A stretch of DNA of 64,000 nt from Butyrivibrio sp. (GCF_017635265.1 NZ_JAGBLU010000137.1:62001-126000), one strand, 5' to 3'; shown: positions 25,662-38,042, counted from the stretch's first letter. Numbers and translations are program-made. The notes: generated from the letters alone by a model not told the origin.

Positions 25662-27928
25662 TGACAGTTAAAATTATAGTCAAAGGGGCGGTGCAGGGTG
25701 TAGGCTACCGCCCTTTTGTATTAAAAAAAGCAAATGAATACGGACTATTTGGTCAGGTAAAGAATATTGGCGCTGCTGTTGAAATTATAGCATCCGGCTC
25801 TGAAGAGATAATTGATAGCTTTACCAATATGCTTCAAGATGAGCATCCGGATGGCGCTTTTATTTTGAGTGTAGAAAAAACTGTTTTAGATGAAGTGAAT
25901 TTTTTCTTTACTGATTTTTCTATAGTCAAAAGCACAGTGGTGGATTTAAAATCTGAATTACCTGTATTTTTGCCTGATATAGGAGTTTGTGATACTTGTC
26001 TTACTGAAATGCTTTCGGTTGATAACAGAAGATATAAGTATCCGCTTATCAGTTGTGCTTCATGTGGTCCCAGAATAAGCATTTTAGATTCACTTCCATA
26101 TGATCGAAACACAACTACAATGTCGGATTTTACCATGTGTCCAAAATGTTCTCATGAATATAAGAATGGTCGAAGGACACATGCACAGACTATTTCATGT
26201 CATGATTGCGGTCCTTTTATGATTTTGGACTACTTTGATGGCAGTGGTACCTGCCATCTGGAAAGACAAGAAGCTGTAGACAGAGCTGTTTCATTATTAA
26301 AAAACAATAAGATACTTGGCTTAAAGGGAATATCCGGCTACCAGCTTATCTGTAAACCTGAAGATGAAATTTTAAAGAGATTAAGACTTATAAAAGGACG
26401 TGAAAATAAACCTTTTGCGGTTATATTTTCAACTATAGATAAAATAAAAGAAAGAGCTTTTGTTAATGCTAAAGAAGAAGAACTTCTTTTATCATCTGCA
26501 AGACCTATAGTTTTATTGAAAGCAAAGAAAGGCTTTGATTATGAGGTTTGTAAGGATAGCGACTATATTGGGGCCTTTTTACCATCTGCAGGGATTCACA
26601 GACTTTTGACGGACGAACTAGGTCCGCTTGTCTGTACAAGTGCAAATATCTCAGGTCAGCCCATGATAATTGATGATAAGGATTTTAAAAACACATTTTT
26701 TAATAAGGAATTATGTGTTGAGGGTATTCTTTATCATGATCGAAGAATTAATCAGCCCCAGGATGATTCTGTAATGTTTGTCATAGAGCAGGATAAAGAT
26801 ATTTTTTCCTCCCAGTTTATAAGAAGAGCACGGGGATTTGCACCATTGCCGATACTTTGCCCAAGTACATGTTCGGATTCTTCAATAATGTGTTTTGGAG
26901 GGGATTTAAAGAGTACTTTTTCATTTGCCAAAAAAGACAGAGTGATCATGAGCCAGTTTATCGGTGATCTTGAAGATGCTAAAACGCTGGATAATTTTGA
27001 TTTATTAATAAACAGATACAGTAAGCTTTTTTCTTTTACACCTGATATTGCTGTGTGCGATAGACATCCGCTGTATCATTCGTCAAAAAGAGCTTTTGAT
27101 TATGCCAAAGCAAGAAATATAAAGCTTTTAAGTATTCAGCACCATTATGCACATGTTTTATCTGTAATGGCTGAAAACAGTTTACACTCTTGCATAGGAA
27201 TTGCTTTTGATGGAACAGGCTTTGGTGATGACGGTAAAGTATGGGGCGGTGAAATCTTTTTATGCAAGGATACTGAATATAAAAGAGCAGGACACCTGTC
27301 ATATATAAAGCTTATGGGAGGTGACAGTGCTCCCAAAAAAGCAGATCTTGTTAAAAATTGCTATGAGTATGCTTTAGGCAATAATATATCCGATATTGTG
27401 AAAGCTGCTCTTTTAAATAATATAAATACTTTTGAGACATCAAGTGTAGGAAGGCTGTTTGATGCAGTCTCGGCGCTTTTGGAAATAAAAACCTACAATT
27501 CTTACGAAGGCGAATGTGCTTGCAGCCTTGAAAAAGAAGCTTCTAAATCCGACGGAGTGAATTATCCCGTATTTGAATGTAAGATGGTTGATGATGAAGA
27601 AACAATTATTTTAGATCAATTGGATTTGTTTAAGCAGATTTACGAATGCAAGGCTTCGGGGGCATATGATATTAAAGATATTGCATATGGTTTTCATATG
27701 TCTTTGACTTCATATATCTTAAATGTTTGTAGTATACTGAAAGACAGAACAAAAGAAATAAATGTATGTTTATCCGGCGGTGTATTTGCCAACAGAATTT
27801 TATTAAAAAATACAGTTTCTGTTTTAAGAAAAGAAGGATTTAATGTATATTGGAACAGGCTTGTTCCATCAGGTGACTCGGGAATTGCTCTTGGTCAGGC
27901 TTATTATGGATTATTAAGGAAGGAATAA
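25661..27928 (+). CDS. hypF: Hydrogenase maturation carbamoyltransferase HypF
   Basis: HypF makes the CN ligand precursor of the NiFe site from carbamoyl phosphate and transfers it to HypE. The 755-residue protein has an acylphosphatase domain (VQGVGYRPFV, about 1-90), two zinc-finger motifs (CDTCLTEM...CASCGPR and CPKCSHEY...CHDCGPF, about 105-185), a YrdC-like domain (about 200-385) and a Kae1-like domain with HHYAHVLSV and FDGTGFGDDGKVWGGE. Full family length. The start overlaps echF by one base, placing maturation genes directly after the structural genes. Confidence 0.96.
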   Translation: MTVKIIVKGAVQGVGYRPFVLKKANEYGLFGQVKNIGAAVEIIASGSEEIIDSFTNMLQDEHPDGAFILSVEKTVLDEVNFFFTDFSIVKSTVVDLKSELPVFLPDIGVCDTCLTEMLSVDNRRYKYPLISCASCGPRISILDSLPYDRNTTTMSDFTMCPKCSHEYKNGRRTHAQTISCHDCGPFMILDYFDGSGTCHLERQEAVDRAVSLLKNNKILGLKGISGYQLICKPEDEILKRLRLIKGRENKPFAVIFSTIDKIKERAFVNAKEEELLLSSARPIVLLKAKKGFDYEVCKDSDYIGAFLPSAGIHRLLTDELGPLVCTSANISGQPMIIDDKDFKNTFFNKELCVEGILYHDRRINQPQDDSVMFVIEQDKDIFSSQFIRRARGFAPLPILCPSTCSDSSIMCFGGDLKSTFSFAKKDRVIMSQFIGDLEDAKTLDNFDLLINRYSKLFSFTPDIAVCDRHPLYHSSKRAFDYAKARNIKLLSIQHHYAHVLSVMAENSLHSCIGIAFDGTGFGDDGKVWGGEIFLCKDTEYKRAGHLSYIKLMGGDSAPKKADLVKNCYEYALGNNISDIVKAALLNNINTFETSSVGRLFDAVSALLEIKTYNSYEGECACSLEKEASKSDGVNYPVFECKMVDDEETIILDQLDLFKQIYECKASGAYDIKDIAYGFHMSLTSYILNVCSILKDRTKEINVCLSGGVFANRILLKNTVSVLRKEGFNVYWNRLVPSGDSGIALGQAYYGLLRKE

Positions 27929-27930
27929 AT

Positions 27931-28149
27931 ATGTGCGTTGCAATACCAGGTAAAGTTATTCAAATAGATGGCACTAAAGCTACGGTGGATTTTAGTGGCA
28001 ATACTGTTATAGCTCAGGCAGGACTTGTTGATGTGAAGGTTGGAGACAGAGTCCTTGTTCATGCGGGCTGTATTATTCAGACAATGGACGATAAGCTTGC
28101 TGATGAAATGGAAGAATTATTTAATGAGATTGAGGATTTGACAGTTTGA
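27931..28149 (+). CDS. hypC: Hydrogenase assembly chaperone HypC
   Basis: A 72-residue HypC/HybG chaperone that carries the Fe(CN)2CO unit with HypD and delivers it to the large subunit. It begins MCVAIPGKV, with the essential Cys2 exposed after Met removal, followed by the small beta-barrel and an acidic C-terminal helix. It lies two bases after hypF and one base before hypD. Confidence 0.95.
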   Translation: MCVAIPGKVIQIDGTKATVDFSGNTVIAQAGLVDVKVGDRVLVHAGCIIQTMDDKLADEMEELFNEIEDLTV

Positions 28150-28150
28150 T

Positions 28151-29197
28151 ATGGCAAAATTAAGTTTTGAAGATATTCTTGATGAATTAAAGAATTATGA
28201 CGGAGAAGAAGTTCATATCATGGAAGTATGCGGAACTCATACTGCCGCAATTTCTGAAAACGGTATTCCATCTATGCTTTCTCCAAAGATCAAGCTTATT
28301 TCAGGGCCGGGATGTCCTGTTTGTGTCACTGTTACAGCAGTGATTGACAAACTTGTGGAACTTTCCATGGATGATAATACTGTGGTACTTACCTTTGGCG
28401 ACCTTATAAGAGTTAAAGGGACAAATAAGTCTCTTGCTGATGCCAAGGCAGACGGCGGACATGTCAGGATGGTTTATTCTCCAATGGAAACTGTTAAGCT
28501 TGCAAAGGAGGATCCTTCAAAGACCTACGTTTTTGCTGCCATAGGCTTTGAGACCACTACGCCAGTGTACGCAATGGTTTTGGAAGAGGCTGTTAAAGAT
28601 GGCGTAAAGAACTTAAAACTTTTGACTTCTTTAAAAACCATGCCTGAAGTGATCAGATGGGTTGTGAAAAACGGCGGCGGAATTGATGGTTTTATTGCTC
28701 CGGGACATGTTTCTGCTGTTACAGGAAGTGACATCTTTAAAGAACTTTCAGATGAGCTTGGAATCCCGTTTGTTGTGTCCGGTTTTGAAGGAAAGCAGCT
28801 TATAATGACCATATATGCTCTTGTAAACATGAAAGGGAAATCCGGCATAAAAAACTTCTATAAGAATGTAGTAACAGGTCAGGGCAATGTAAAAGCAATG
28901 GAAGTTGTAAATAAATATTTTGAAGTATCGGATGCTTCATGGAGAGGAATGGGTAAAATCAAGGGCTCCGGAATGATTCTTCGAAAAGAGTATTCTTCTT
29001 ATGATGCAGGAAGCTTCGGACTTGATGAAGATCATATGCCGCCCGGATGTTGTTGCGAAAAAGTTTTGGTTGGTAAGATAAAGCCGGCTGAATGTCCTTT
29101 GTTCGGCAAATCATGCACGCCGGATAACGCCCATGGTGCATGCATGGTATCAACGGAGGGCAGTTGCTATAACTATTTTGTATCAGGAAGAAGATAA
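28151..29197 (+). CDS. hypD: Hydrogenase formation protein HypD
   Basis: HypD is the iron-sulfur scaffold on which the Fe(CN)2CO moiety is built. The 348 residues contain MEVCGTHT near 24 with the conserved Cys, GPGCPVCVT near 54, the GFETTTP motif near 138, and the C-terminal [4Fe-4S] cysteines in PPGCCCEKVL and FGKSCTPDNAHGACMVSTEG. All family cysteine motifs are retained, suggesting an active protein. It starts one base after hypC and precedes hypE by four bases. Confidence 0.96.
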   Translation: MAKLSFEDILDELKNYDGEEVHIMEVCGTHTAAISENGIPSMLSPKIKLISGPGCPVCVTVTAVIDKLVELSMDDNTVVLTFGDLIRVKGTNKSLADAKADGGHVRMVYSPMETVKLAKEDPSKTYVFAAIGFETTTPVYAMVLEEAVKDGVKNLKLLTSLKTMPEVIRWVVKNGGGIDGFIAPGHVSAVTGSDIFKELSDELGIPFVVSGFEGKQLIMTIYALVNMKGKSGIKNFYKNVVTGQGNVKAMEVVNKYFEVSDASWRGMGKIKGSGMILRKEYSSYDAGSFGLDEDHMPPGCCCEKVLVGKIKPAECPLFGKSCTPDNAHGACMVSTEGSCYNYFVSGRR

Positions 29198-29201
29198 ACA
29201 G

Positions 29202-30212
29202 ATGAAGATTACAATGGCACATGGAAGTGGCGGTGAGTCGACTTCTAAATTGATAAAAGAGATTTTTGCAAAGCATTTTCATAATGAAATTTTAGATAAA
29301 CTTGAAGATTCAGCTGTGGTTGAAGGTGCAGGTAAATTGGCGGTTACAACGGACAGCTTTGTTGTTACTCCAATTGAGTTTCCCGGTGGAGACATAGGAA
29401 GATTATCTGTATGCGGTACTGTTAATGACCTTTTAATGAGTGGTGCTAAGCCAATGTATCTGACATGTGGCTGCATATTGGAAGAAGGCCTTGACATTGA
29501 TATTTTGGATCGTGTGATAAAATCCATGGCGGATACTGCTTGCGAAGCGGGAATTAAGATAATAACCGGTGATACAAAAGTAATTGAAAATAAAGGCGGT
29601 GTGCCTGGGCTTATAATCAATACTTCCGGAGTTGGTTTTGTTTCGGAAGATCTTGATGTGCCGGGGCCATTTAATCTCAAGGACGGTGACAAGATTATTA
29701 TTTCAGGTAATCTTGGCGACCACCACGCTGCAATTTTAGGAACAAGAATGGGAATACAGAACAATATTGTCTCTGATGCAGCGCCCCTTGTCGAAATGGT
29801 AAAAGGGCTTTTGGAAGAGAAAATCGAAGTTCATGCCATGCGCGACGTAACAAGGGGAGGGCTTGGAACTGTACTTAACGAGTTCTGTGATAGTTCAAGA
29901 TGTAACATTGACCTTTATGAAGAAAAAATGCCGGTTTCACCTGCTGTCAAAGACTTCTGCGGACTGTTAGGGCTTGATCCCATGTATATGGGCAACGAAG
30001 GAAAGATGGTTCTTTCTGTTTCATCCAAAGATGCTGACAGAGCGGTTTCTATAATAAAACAATCCAAATATGGCGAAAATGCATGTATAATTGGTGAAGT
30101 AATAAAAAATACTGATACAGCCAATAAAAGAAATGTAGTTCTTAATACAAAAATCGGCGGCAAACGAATCATTGGTTTAATGTATGGAGAAGGTCTTCCA
30201 AGAATTTGTTAA
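29202..30212 (+). CDS. hypE: Hydrogenase maturation factor HypE
   Basis: HypE dehydrates its carbamoylated C-terminal cysteine to a thiocyanate that supplies CN to iron. The 336-residue PurM-like protein begins MAHGSGGEST after a short strand, has the ATP-binding DSFVVTP and GDTKV motifs, and ends with GLPRIC, the required C-terminal Cys. The start is the ATG at 29202, just after the hypD stop; longer upstream readings are internal to hypD. It is the last hyp gene here; hypA, hypB and a maturation protease are not in the window. Confidence 0.96.
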   Translation: MKITMAHGSGGESTSKLIKEIFAKHFHNEILDKLEDSAVVEGAGKLAVTTDSFVVTPIEFPGGDIGRLSVCGTVNDLLMSGAKPMYLTCGCILEEGLDIDILDRVIKSMADTACEAGIKIITGDTKVIENKGGVPGLIINTSGVGFVSEDLDVPGPFNLKDGDKIIISGNLGDHHAAILGTRMGIQNNIVSDAAPLVEMVKGLLEEKIEVHAMRDVTRGGLGTVLNEFCDSSRCNIDLYEEKMPVSPAVKDFCGLLGLDPMYMGNEGKMVLSVSSKDADRAVSIIKQSKYGENACIIGEVIKNTDTANKRNVVLNTKIGGKRIIGLMYGEGLPRIC

Positions 30213-30263
30213 ATGATGTAAAATAAGAGTCGTAACTTTCGTTTTTTGAAGGGATGTTATTTA

Positions 30264-31106
30264 ATGGAATTTAAAAGAATCAATAAAGATACTGTTACTT
30301 GCATTATAACTGAAGATGATATGGATGAGCAGGGAATTAAGCTCGAAGATTTATTTGAAAAGAAAAAAGAAGCTATGGACTTTTTGCATGATGTCATGAG
30401 AAAAGCTCAGGAGGAAGTTGATTATAAACCAACAGGCTCTTTTATGCCGATGCAGATTACCGTATTGCCGGATCATTCTATTTCTTTAACGCTATCAGAA
30501 AATGCCTCCGCATCATTTGGTGAAATATTAAAAAATCTTACTGAAAAAGCAGGAATTACAATTCCCAAAAATGTTTTGGAAGATATCGGTGATTCAGAAA
30601 ATGAAGACAGAATAAACAGGCTTAATGAATACTTAAAAAGCCTTAAGCAGCTTACCAATTCTGTTAAAAATATAATGGAAGAATCGAATACTTCTGATAA
30701 CAGGAACAAGATTTCCATTAATCAGAACGCATCAGCTGCCACTAACAAGGAAAAGGCTGACAAAATTTCAAACAGAGCCACGAAAGTAAACAAGGATAAG
30801 GAACGTCTTAAGTTCCATGAATATGTTTTTACTTTTGGAAATATAAATACTGTTATTGAGTTTTGTAAGAAGGCACCAAGAGATCTTAAGATTTCAAGTT
30901 CTCTTTATAAAAATGAAAAAGATGGTTTATATTATCTTGATCTTAAGAGACTTGATGAAGAGCCTAAGGTGTTTGCTTCATTGTTTACAATGGCATATGA
31001 GTTTGGACATTTTCAGGCTTCCAACCAGCATGTGATTGCACATATCCGTGAATCCTATGATCTTTTGATCGGGGACAGAGCTATTTCTTCTTTAGCCGAA
31101 GTATAA
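30264..31106 (+). CDS. mecA: Adaptor protein MecA
   Basis: MecA-type adaptor that presents substrates to the ClpCP protease. The 280-residue protein begins MEFKRINKDTVTCIITEDDM, a clear MecA N-terminal domain. A long Ser/Asn/Lys-rich linker (about 130-185) leads to the C-terminal ClpC-binding domain with YVFTFGNINTVIEFCK and ESYDLLIGDRAISSLAE at its end. GAAGGGA at 30248-30254 sets the ATG. It is a single gene between hypE and its own terminator. Its substrates cannot be inferred from the sequence. Confidence 0.92.
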   Translation: MEFKRINKDTVTCIITEDDMDEQGIKLEDLFEKKKEAMDFLHDVMRKAQEEVDYKPTGSFMPMQITVLPDHSISLTLSENASASFGEILKNLTEKAGITIPKNVLEDIGDSENEDRINRLNEYLKSLKQLTNSVKNIMEESNTSDNRNKISINQNASAATNKEKADKISNRATKVNKDKERLKFHEYVFTFGNINTVIEFCKKAPRDLKISSSLYKNEKDGLYYLDLKRLDEEPKVFASLFTMAYEFGHFQASNQHVIAHIRESYDLLIGDRAISSLAEV

Positions 31107-31112
31107 ATGATG

Positions 31113-31154
31113 GCTGACGATATTAGTTAGATAATAATATCGTCAGCTTTTTTT
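31113..31154 (+). terminator. Intrinsic terminator after mecA
   Basis: GCTGACGATATTA (31113-31125) pairs perfectly with TAATATCGTCAGC (31135-31147) and is followed by seven T. Confidence 0.93.
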
Positions 31155-31185
31155 CTGATAACTGTATGGATTGAGATTAATAATT

Positions 31186-31893
31186 ATGAGACTAAATAAA
31201 TTTATTGCCGGTTGTGGTGTATGTTCGAGAAGAGAGGCTGATAAGCTGATAGAGGAAGGCCGAGTTAGCATAAATGGCGAAATTGCAGGCTTTGGAGCGC
31301 TCGTTTTAGATGGGGATACGGTCTTAGTAGACGGAAAAGAAATTTCATTACAGGAAGAAAAGATTGTAATTGCATATTATAAGCCTGTTGGAGTTACCTG
31401 CACAGAAAAAGATAAATTTGCCCAAAAAACTGTAATCGAGGACCTTGGCTTTGAAAAAAGAGTTACATATGCCGGAAGACTTGATAAAGAGTCAGAAGGG
31501 CTTCTGCTTATGACAAATGACGGAGATCTTATTAATGCCATGATGAGAGGTGCTTCAGGTCACGAGAAAGAATATGAAGTGACTGTAGATAAAGAAGTCA
31601 CCGCAGACTTTATAAGGGCCATGTCAGGCGGTATATATTTAAAAGAACTTGATAAAAAAACACGCCCCTGCAAGGTGAAAAAAACGGGAAAATACTCTTT
31701 TGACATAGTATTAACCCAAGGATTAAACAGACAAATCCGCAGAATGTGTGATGCTCTTGGCTTTTCGGTTAAAAAACTGAAAAGAATCCGGGTAATGAGT
31801 GTGAGGCTTGAGGATTATAACTTAAAGCCCGGAGAACATATCGTTCTTACAAAAGAGGAAGTAAAAAAACTCTGTAAAGATGCTGGATTATAA
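31186..31893 (+). CDS. rluF: 23S rRNA pseudouridine synthase, RluF-type
   Basis: An RsuA-family pseudouridine synthase of 235 residues: N-terminal S4 RNA-binding domain (RLNKFIAGCGVCSRREADKL, about 2-45) and catalytic domain with GRLDKESEGLLLMTNDG containing the catalytic Asp. HEKEYEVTVDK and LTQGLNRQIRRMCDALG are the features that favour RluF over RluB. RluF modifies U2604 of 23S rRNA in E. coli. The ATG at 31186 aligns with the family; an upstream TTG at 31171 has no advantage. It is one of three pseudouridine synthases in this window. Confidence 0.88.
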   Translation: MRLNKFIAGCGVCSRREADKLIEEGRVSINGEIAGFGALVLDGDTVLVDGKEISLQEEKIVIAYYKPVGVTCTEKDKFAQKTVIEDLGFEKRVTYAGRLDKESEGLLLMTNDGDLINAMMRGASGHEKEYEVTVDKEVTADFIRAMSGGIYLKELDKKTRPCKVKKTGKYSFDIVLTQGLNRQIRRMCDALGFSVKKLKRIRVMSVRLEDYNLKPGEHIVLTKEEVKKLCKDAGL

Positions 31894-31912
31894 GAAAAAT
31901 TAAGATTATACT
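31884..31912 (+). promoter_or_regulatory. Promoter upstream of ligA
   Basis: TGGATT at 31884-31889 and TATACT at 31907-31912 with a 17-base spacer, overlapping the end of the RluF-type gene. It would give a leader of about 110 bases containing the hairpin described next. Confidence 0.4.
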
Positions 31913-31928
31913 GTAAATATTACAAATT

Positions 31929-31987
31929 TGGGAGCATGATACCGTTCGAAGCGTATTTAGCTGAGTTACGGTATCAGCATCCGACCA
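31929..31987 (+). promoter_or_regulatory. Structured leader before ligA
   Basis: TGATACCG (31937-31944) pairs perfectly with CGGTATCA (31969-31976), extended outward by TGG/CCA (31929-31931 with 31985-31987) and a GCAT segment on both sides. The 24-base loop contains TTCGAA and TTTAGCTGAGTTA. No T-run follows. It lies 43 bases before the ligA ATG. The identity is unknown; a riboswitch-like element or a protein-binding hairpin are possibilities. Confidence 0.4.
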
Positions 31988-32026
31988 GACTTAGTCAGAT
32001 AATAAACTCACATTTTAGAGGAGTAA

Positions 32027-35585
<3,559 letters not shown>

Positions 35586-35602
35586 TTACGGGGTGATGAC
35601 TA

Positions 35603-36568
35603 ATGCCAATTAAGATTAAGAACGACCTCCCGGCAAGGGAAATCCTCGAGCAGGAAAATATTTTTGCAGTTGATGAAAACAGAGCGCTTCATCAGGATAT
35701 CAGATCTTTGCAGATCTGTATATTAAATCTGATGCCGCTTAAAGAGGACACTGAGTTGCAGTTATTAAGATCCATGTCCAACACGCCTCTTCAGATTGAT
35801 GTATCTTTTATGCAAATGAGTTCTCACCATTCATCAAATACTTCACCCAACCATCTAAACAGGTTCTATCATCCATTTGATGAACTGAAAGGCAACACAT
35901 ATGATGGTCTTATAATAACCGGTGCACCGGTAGAACAAATGGCTTTTGAAGAAGTTGATTACTGGGATGAATTATGCAGGGTGTTTGAGTGGTCCAAAAC
36001 TAATGTTACTTCAACCTTTCATATCTGTTGGGGAGCACAGGCCGGTATTTATTATCATTACGGAATAGATAAAAAGCCTCTCAGTGAAAAGAGATTTGGT
36101 ATCTACAAGCATAGGGTAATGAATAGAAAAGTTCCCCTTGTAAGAGGCTTTGATGATGTTTTTTCAATGCCTCATTCAAGACATACGGAAACACCTGCTG
36201 AAGATATACATAAGTGTAAAGATCTTGTGGTTTTGGCAGAATCTGATGAGGCAGGAATATTCCTTTGCATGAATAAAACTGGAAGTCAGATATTTGCAAT
36301 GGGGCATGCTGAATATGACAGGCTTACACTTGACTCAGAATATAAAAGAGATCTTTCGAAAGGTCTTGATATAAAGATGCCCAAGAATTATTATCCTGAT
36401 AATAATCCAGAGAACACACCTGATCTTTTGTGGCGAAGTCATGCCAATATTCTTTATACAAATTGGCTAAACTATTACGTATATCAGAACACACCATATC
36501 AGTGGGGACAGATATTAGACGAAGAGAAGAGAAAAATGGCATCCAAAGTTTTAACCAAAAAAATGTAA
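35603..36568 (+). CDS. metA: Homoserine O-acetyltransferase MetA (MetA/HTS family)
   Basis: First committed enzyme of methionine synthesis from homoserine. The 321-residue protein has the catalytic Cys142 in FHICWGAQ, the SMPHSRHTE His/Glu region and GHAEYDR. Residue 111, in TGAPVE, is Glu. In this family Glu111 goes with acetyl-CoA use and Gly111 with succinyl-CoA, so the enzyme is predicted to make O-acetylhomoserine despite the common annotation as succinyltransferase. I see no SAM riboswitch in the 17-base upstream gap; expression appears tied to ligA. Confidence 0.93.
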   Translation: MPIKIKNDLPAREILEQENIFAVDENRALHQDIRSLQICILNLMPLKEDTELQLLRSMSNTPLQIDVSFMQMSSHHSSNTSPNHLNRFYHPFDELKGNTYDGLIITGAPVEQMAFEEVDYWDELCRVFEWSKTNVTSTFHICWGAQAGIYYHYGIDKKPLSEKRFGIYKHRVMNRKVPLVRGFDDVFSMPHSRHTETPAEDIHKCKDLVVLAESDEAGIFLCMNKTGSQIFAMGHAEYDRLTLDSEYKRDLSKGLDIKMPKNYYPDNNPENTPDLLWRSHANILYTNWLNYYVYQNTPYQWGQILDEEKRKMASKVLTKKM

Positions 36569-36584
36569 TGGGAGGATAAAAGAG

Positions 36585-37409
36585 ATGGAGCTTAAGAATA
36601 TTTATACATGTTTTCCCGGAGGAAAGCATAAAGTATTAACACTTAGCTATGATGACGGTAAAATTGCTGACAGGAGACTTGTTGCGCTATTTAACGAGTA
36701 TGGGCTTAAAGGCACATTTAACGTTAATTCAGGTCTTGGGGACAGACCTTTTACCAATGATTATGATGAAAGGATACCTTTTTCAGAATTTAAAGAACTG
36801 TACAAAGGTCATGAAGTTGCATGTCACACGGTTTTGCATCCCACAATAGCAAGATGTCCTAAAGAACAGATGGTTCTTCAGGTTATTGAGGACAGAAGAA
36901 AGCTTGAAGAAGCTCTCGGCTACACTGTCAGAGGACTTGCATATCCTAACGGTTCAGTTGATGACAATGTTGTTGATGCATTAAAGGCTTGTGGCATCAG
37001 ACATGCCAGAACAGTACATTCCACACTTAATTTTGCACTTCCTACAGATTATCTTAGATGGAATCCAACATGTAGTCACAAAAATGAAGCTTTGCAGCGC
37101 CTTTCAGAAGAATTTATAGGACTTCACAAAACTCAGTACTTGTACATGTTCTATGTATGGGGACACAGCTATGAGTTTGAGATAGATAAGAATTGGAATG
37201 TTATCGAAAATTTTGCAAAAACTGTGTCCGGTAAGGATGACATCTGGTATGCAACCAATATTGAAATTGTGGATTATATGGATGCTGCTTCAAGAGTTCA
37301 GGTATCGGTAAATGGTGATTTTGCTTACAATCCAAATGCTATAAGTGTTTGGCTGGAAGTTGATAAAAAACATGTTGAACTGAAACCCGGAATTACGACT
37401 TCATTATAA
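36585..37409 (+). CDS. Polysaccharide deacetylase (NodB-domain) protein
   Basis: A carbohydrate esterase family 4-like protein of 274 residues. Motif 1 is LSYDDG near residue 24, with the catalytic and metal Asp pair; the metal histidines are in HTVLHP near 81 and the YPNGS strand is near 121. It has no signal peptide or membrane segment and so looks cytoplasmic, unlike most peptidoglycan deacetylases. The last ~50 residues form a small beta-rich add-on. It starts 16 bases after metA, apparently in the same transcript. The substrate is unknown. Confidence 0.85.
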   Translation: MELKNIYTCFPGGKHKVLTLSYDDGKIADRRLVALFNEYGLKGTFNVNSGLGDRPFTNDYDERIPFSEFKELYKGHEVACHTVLHPTIARCPKEQMVLQVIEDRRKLEEALGYTVRGLAYPNGSVDDNVVDALKACGIRHARTVHSTLNFALPTDYLRWNPTCSHKNEALQRLSEEFIGLHKTQYLYMFYVWGHSYEFEIDKNWNVIENFAKTVSGKDDIWYATNIEIVDYMDAASRVQVSVNGDFAYNPNAISVWLEVDKKHVELKPGITTSL

Positions 37410-37439
37410 ATTGTTAATATTTTATGGACCGTGGTATCA

Positions 37440-37468
37440 TTGTTTTTTCTATTAAAATAAGTTAAAAT
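37440..37468 (+). promoter_or_regulatory. Probable promoter for the 37524 gene
   Basis: TTGTTT at 37440-37445 and TAAAAT at 37463-37468, 17-base spacer, 56 bases before the start codon. Confidence 0.4.
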
Positions 37469-37523
37469 ATATTTGTTAGGTCGTTTATTTTATTAGAATG
37501 AGTTTAGACAAGGAGATTATTCT

Positions 37524-38003
37524 ATGGCCCAGAATGTAGAGAACGATGACCTTGAAGTAAAGACTGATTTAAAAAAGAAACCTACAAAGAAGACTAAAGA
37601 AATGCTTGAAGAAAATGCTAAACAGATAGAAGAACTTAAGGCTCTTCAAACGGAACTTGATCATGAGCTTGCTCTGCTTGATAAAGATGAACAGGAACTG
37701 GGTGAAAAGTCTGCACTTGAACTTAAGGTAACTCATAAAAAATTTGGTGAAGGACAGGTTATTAAACAGGATGGCAAGTACATTGAAGTTAAGTTTGCCG
37801 ATGTTGTCAAGAAGTTTGTCCTTCCCGGTTGTTTTGCCGATAAATTTCTCGAACTTGCTGATGAAGATGTTTATGAATATTACGTGAAGGCCAATGAAAT
37901 ACATAAGAAGCGTATGAATGCCGAACTTAAGGCAAAATCAGCAACCTTTGCTATTCAAAGACATGAAGATGCAATTGAAAAATTAAATGCAAAATTAAAA
38001 TAA
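37524..38003 (+). CDS. Unknown soluble protein with coiled coils
   Basis: Not recognised. The 159-residue, Lys/Glu-rich protein has a coiled coil (about 20-60), a short beta-rich core (LKVTHKKFGEGQVIKQDGK, about 68-105) that resembles the small barrel seen in UvrD/CarD-like interaction modules, and another helix (about 115-158). The motif KFGEGxV with following strands is recurrent in Lachnospiraceae proteins. SD AAGGAG lies before the ATG. It has its own promoter and ends at a bidirectional terminator facing the convergent 38041-42294 gene. Confidence 0.7.
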   Translation: MAQNVENDDLEVKTDLKKKPTKKTKEMLEENAKQIEELKALQTELDHELALLDKDEQELGEKSALELKVTHKKFGEGQVIKQDGKYIEVKFADVVKKFVLPGCFADKFLELADEDVYEYYVKANEIHKKRMNAELKAKSATFAIQRHEDAIEKLNAKLK

Positions 38004-38042
38004 AAAATTAGCACATCACATTTTGTGATGTGCTAATTTTTT
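38002..38042. terminator. Bidirectional terminator between convergent genes
   Basis: A perfect 19-bp stem (38002-38020 with 38024-38042) around GCACATCACA/TGTGATGTGC with a TTT loop. A-run and T-run flanks make it work in both directions. It overlaps the stop codons of both flanking genes. Confidence 0.92.

Noticed and set aside
31929-31987. Resemblance of the ligA leader to the tetrahydrofolate riboswitch (GCATCCG and paired GGAG-like ends)
   Set aside because: Only the outer ends look similar; the central pseudoknot core is missing and the element is too short. The adjacent genes are not folate genes.
35586-35602. SAM riboswitch or T-box expected upstream of metA
   Set aside because: The gap to the upstream gene is only 17 bases and contains no such structure.
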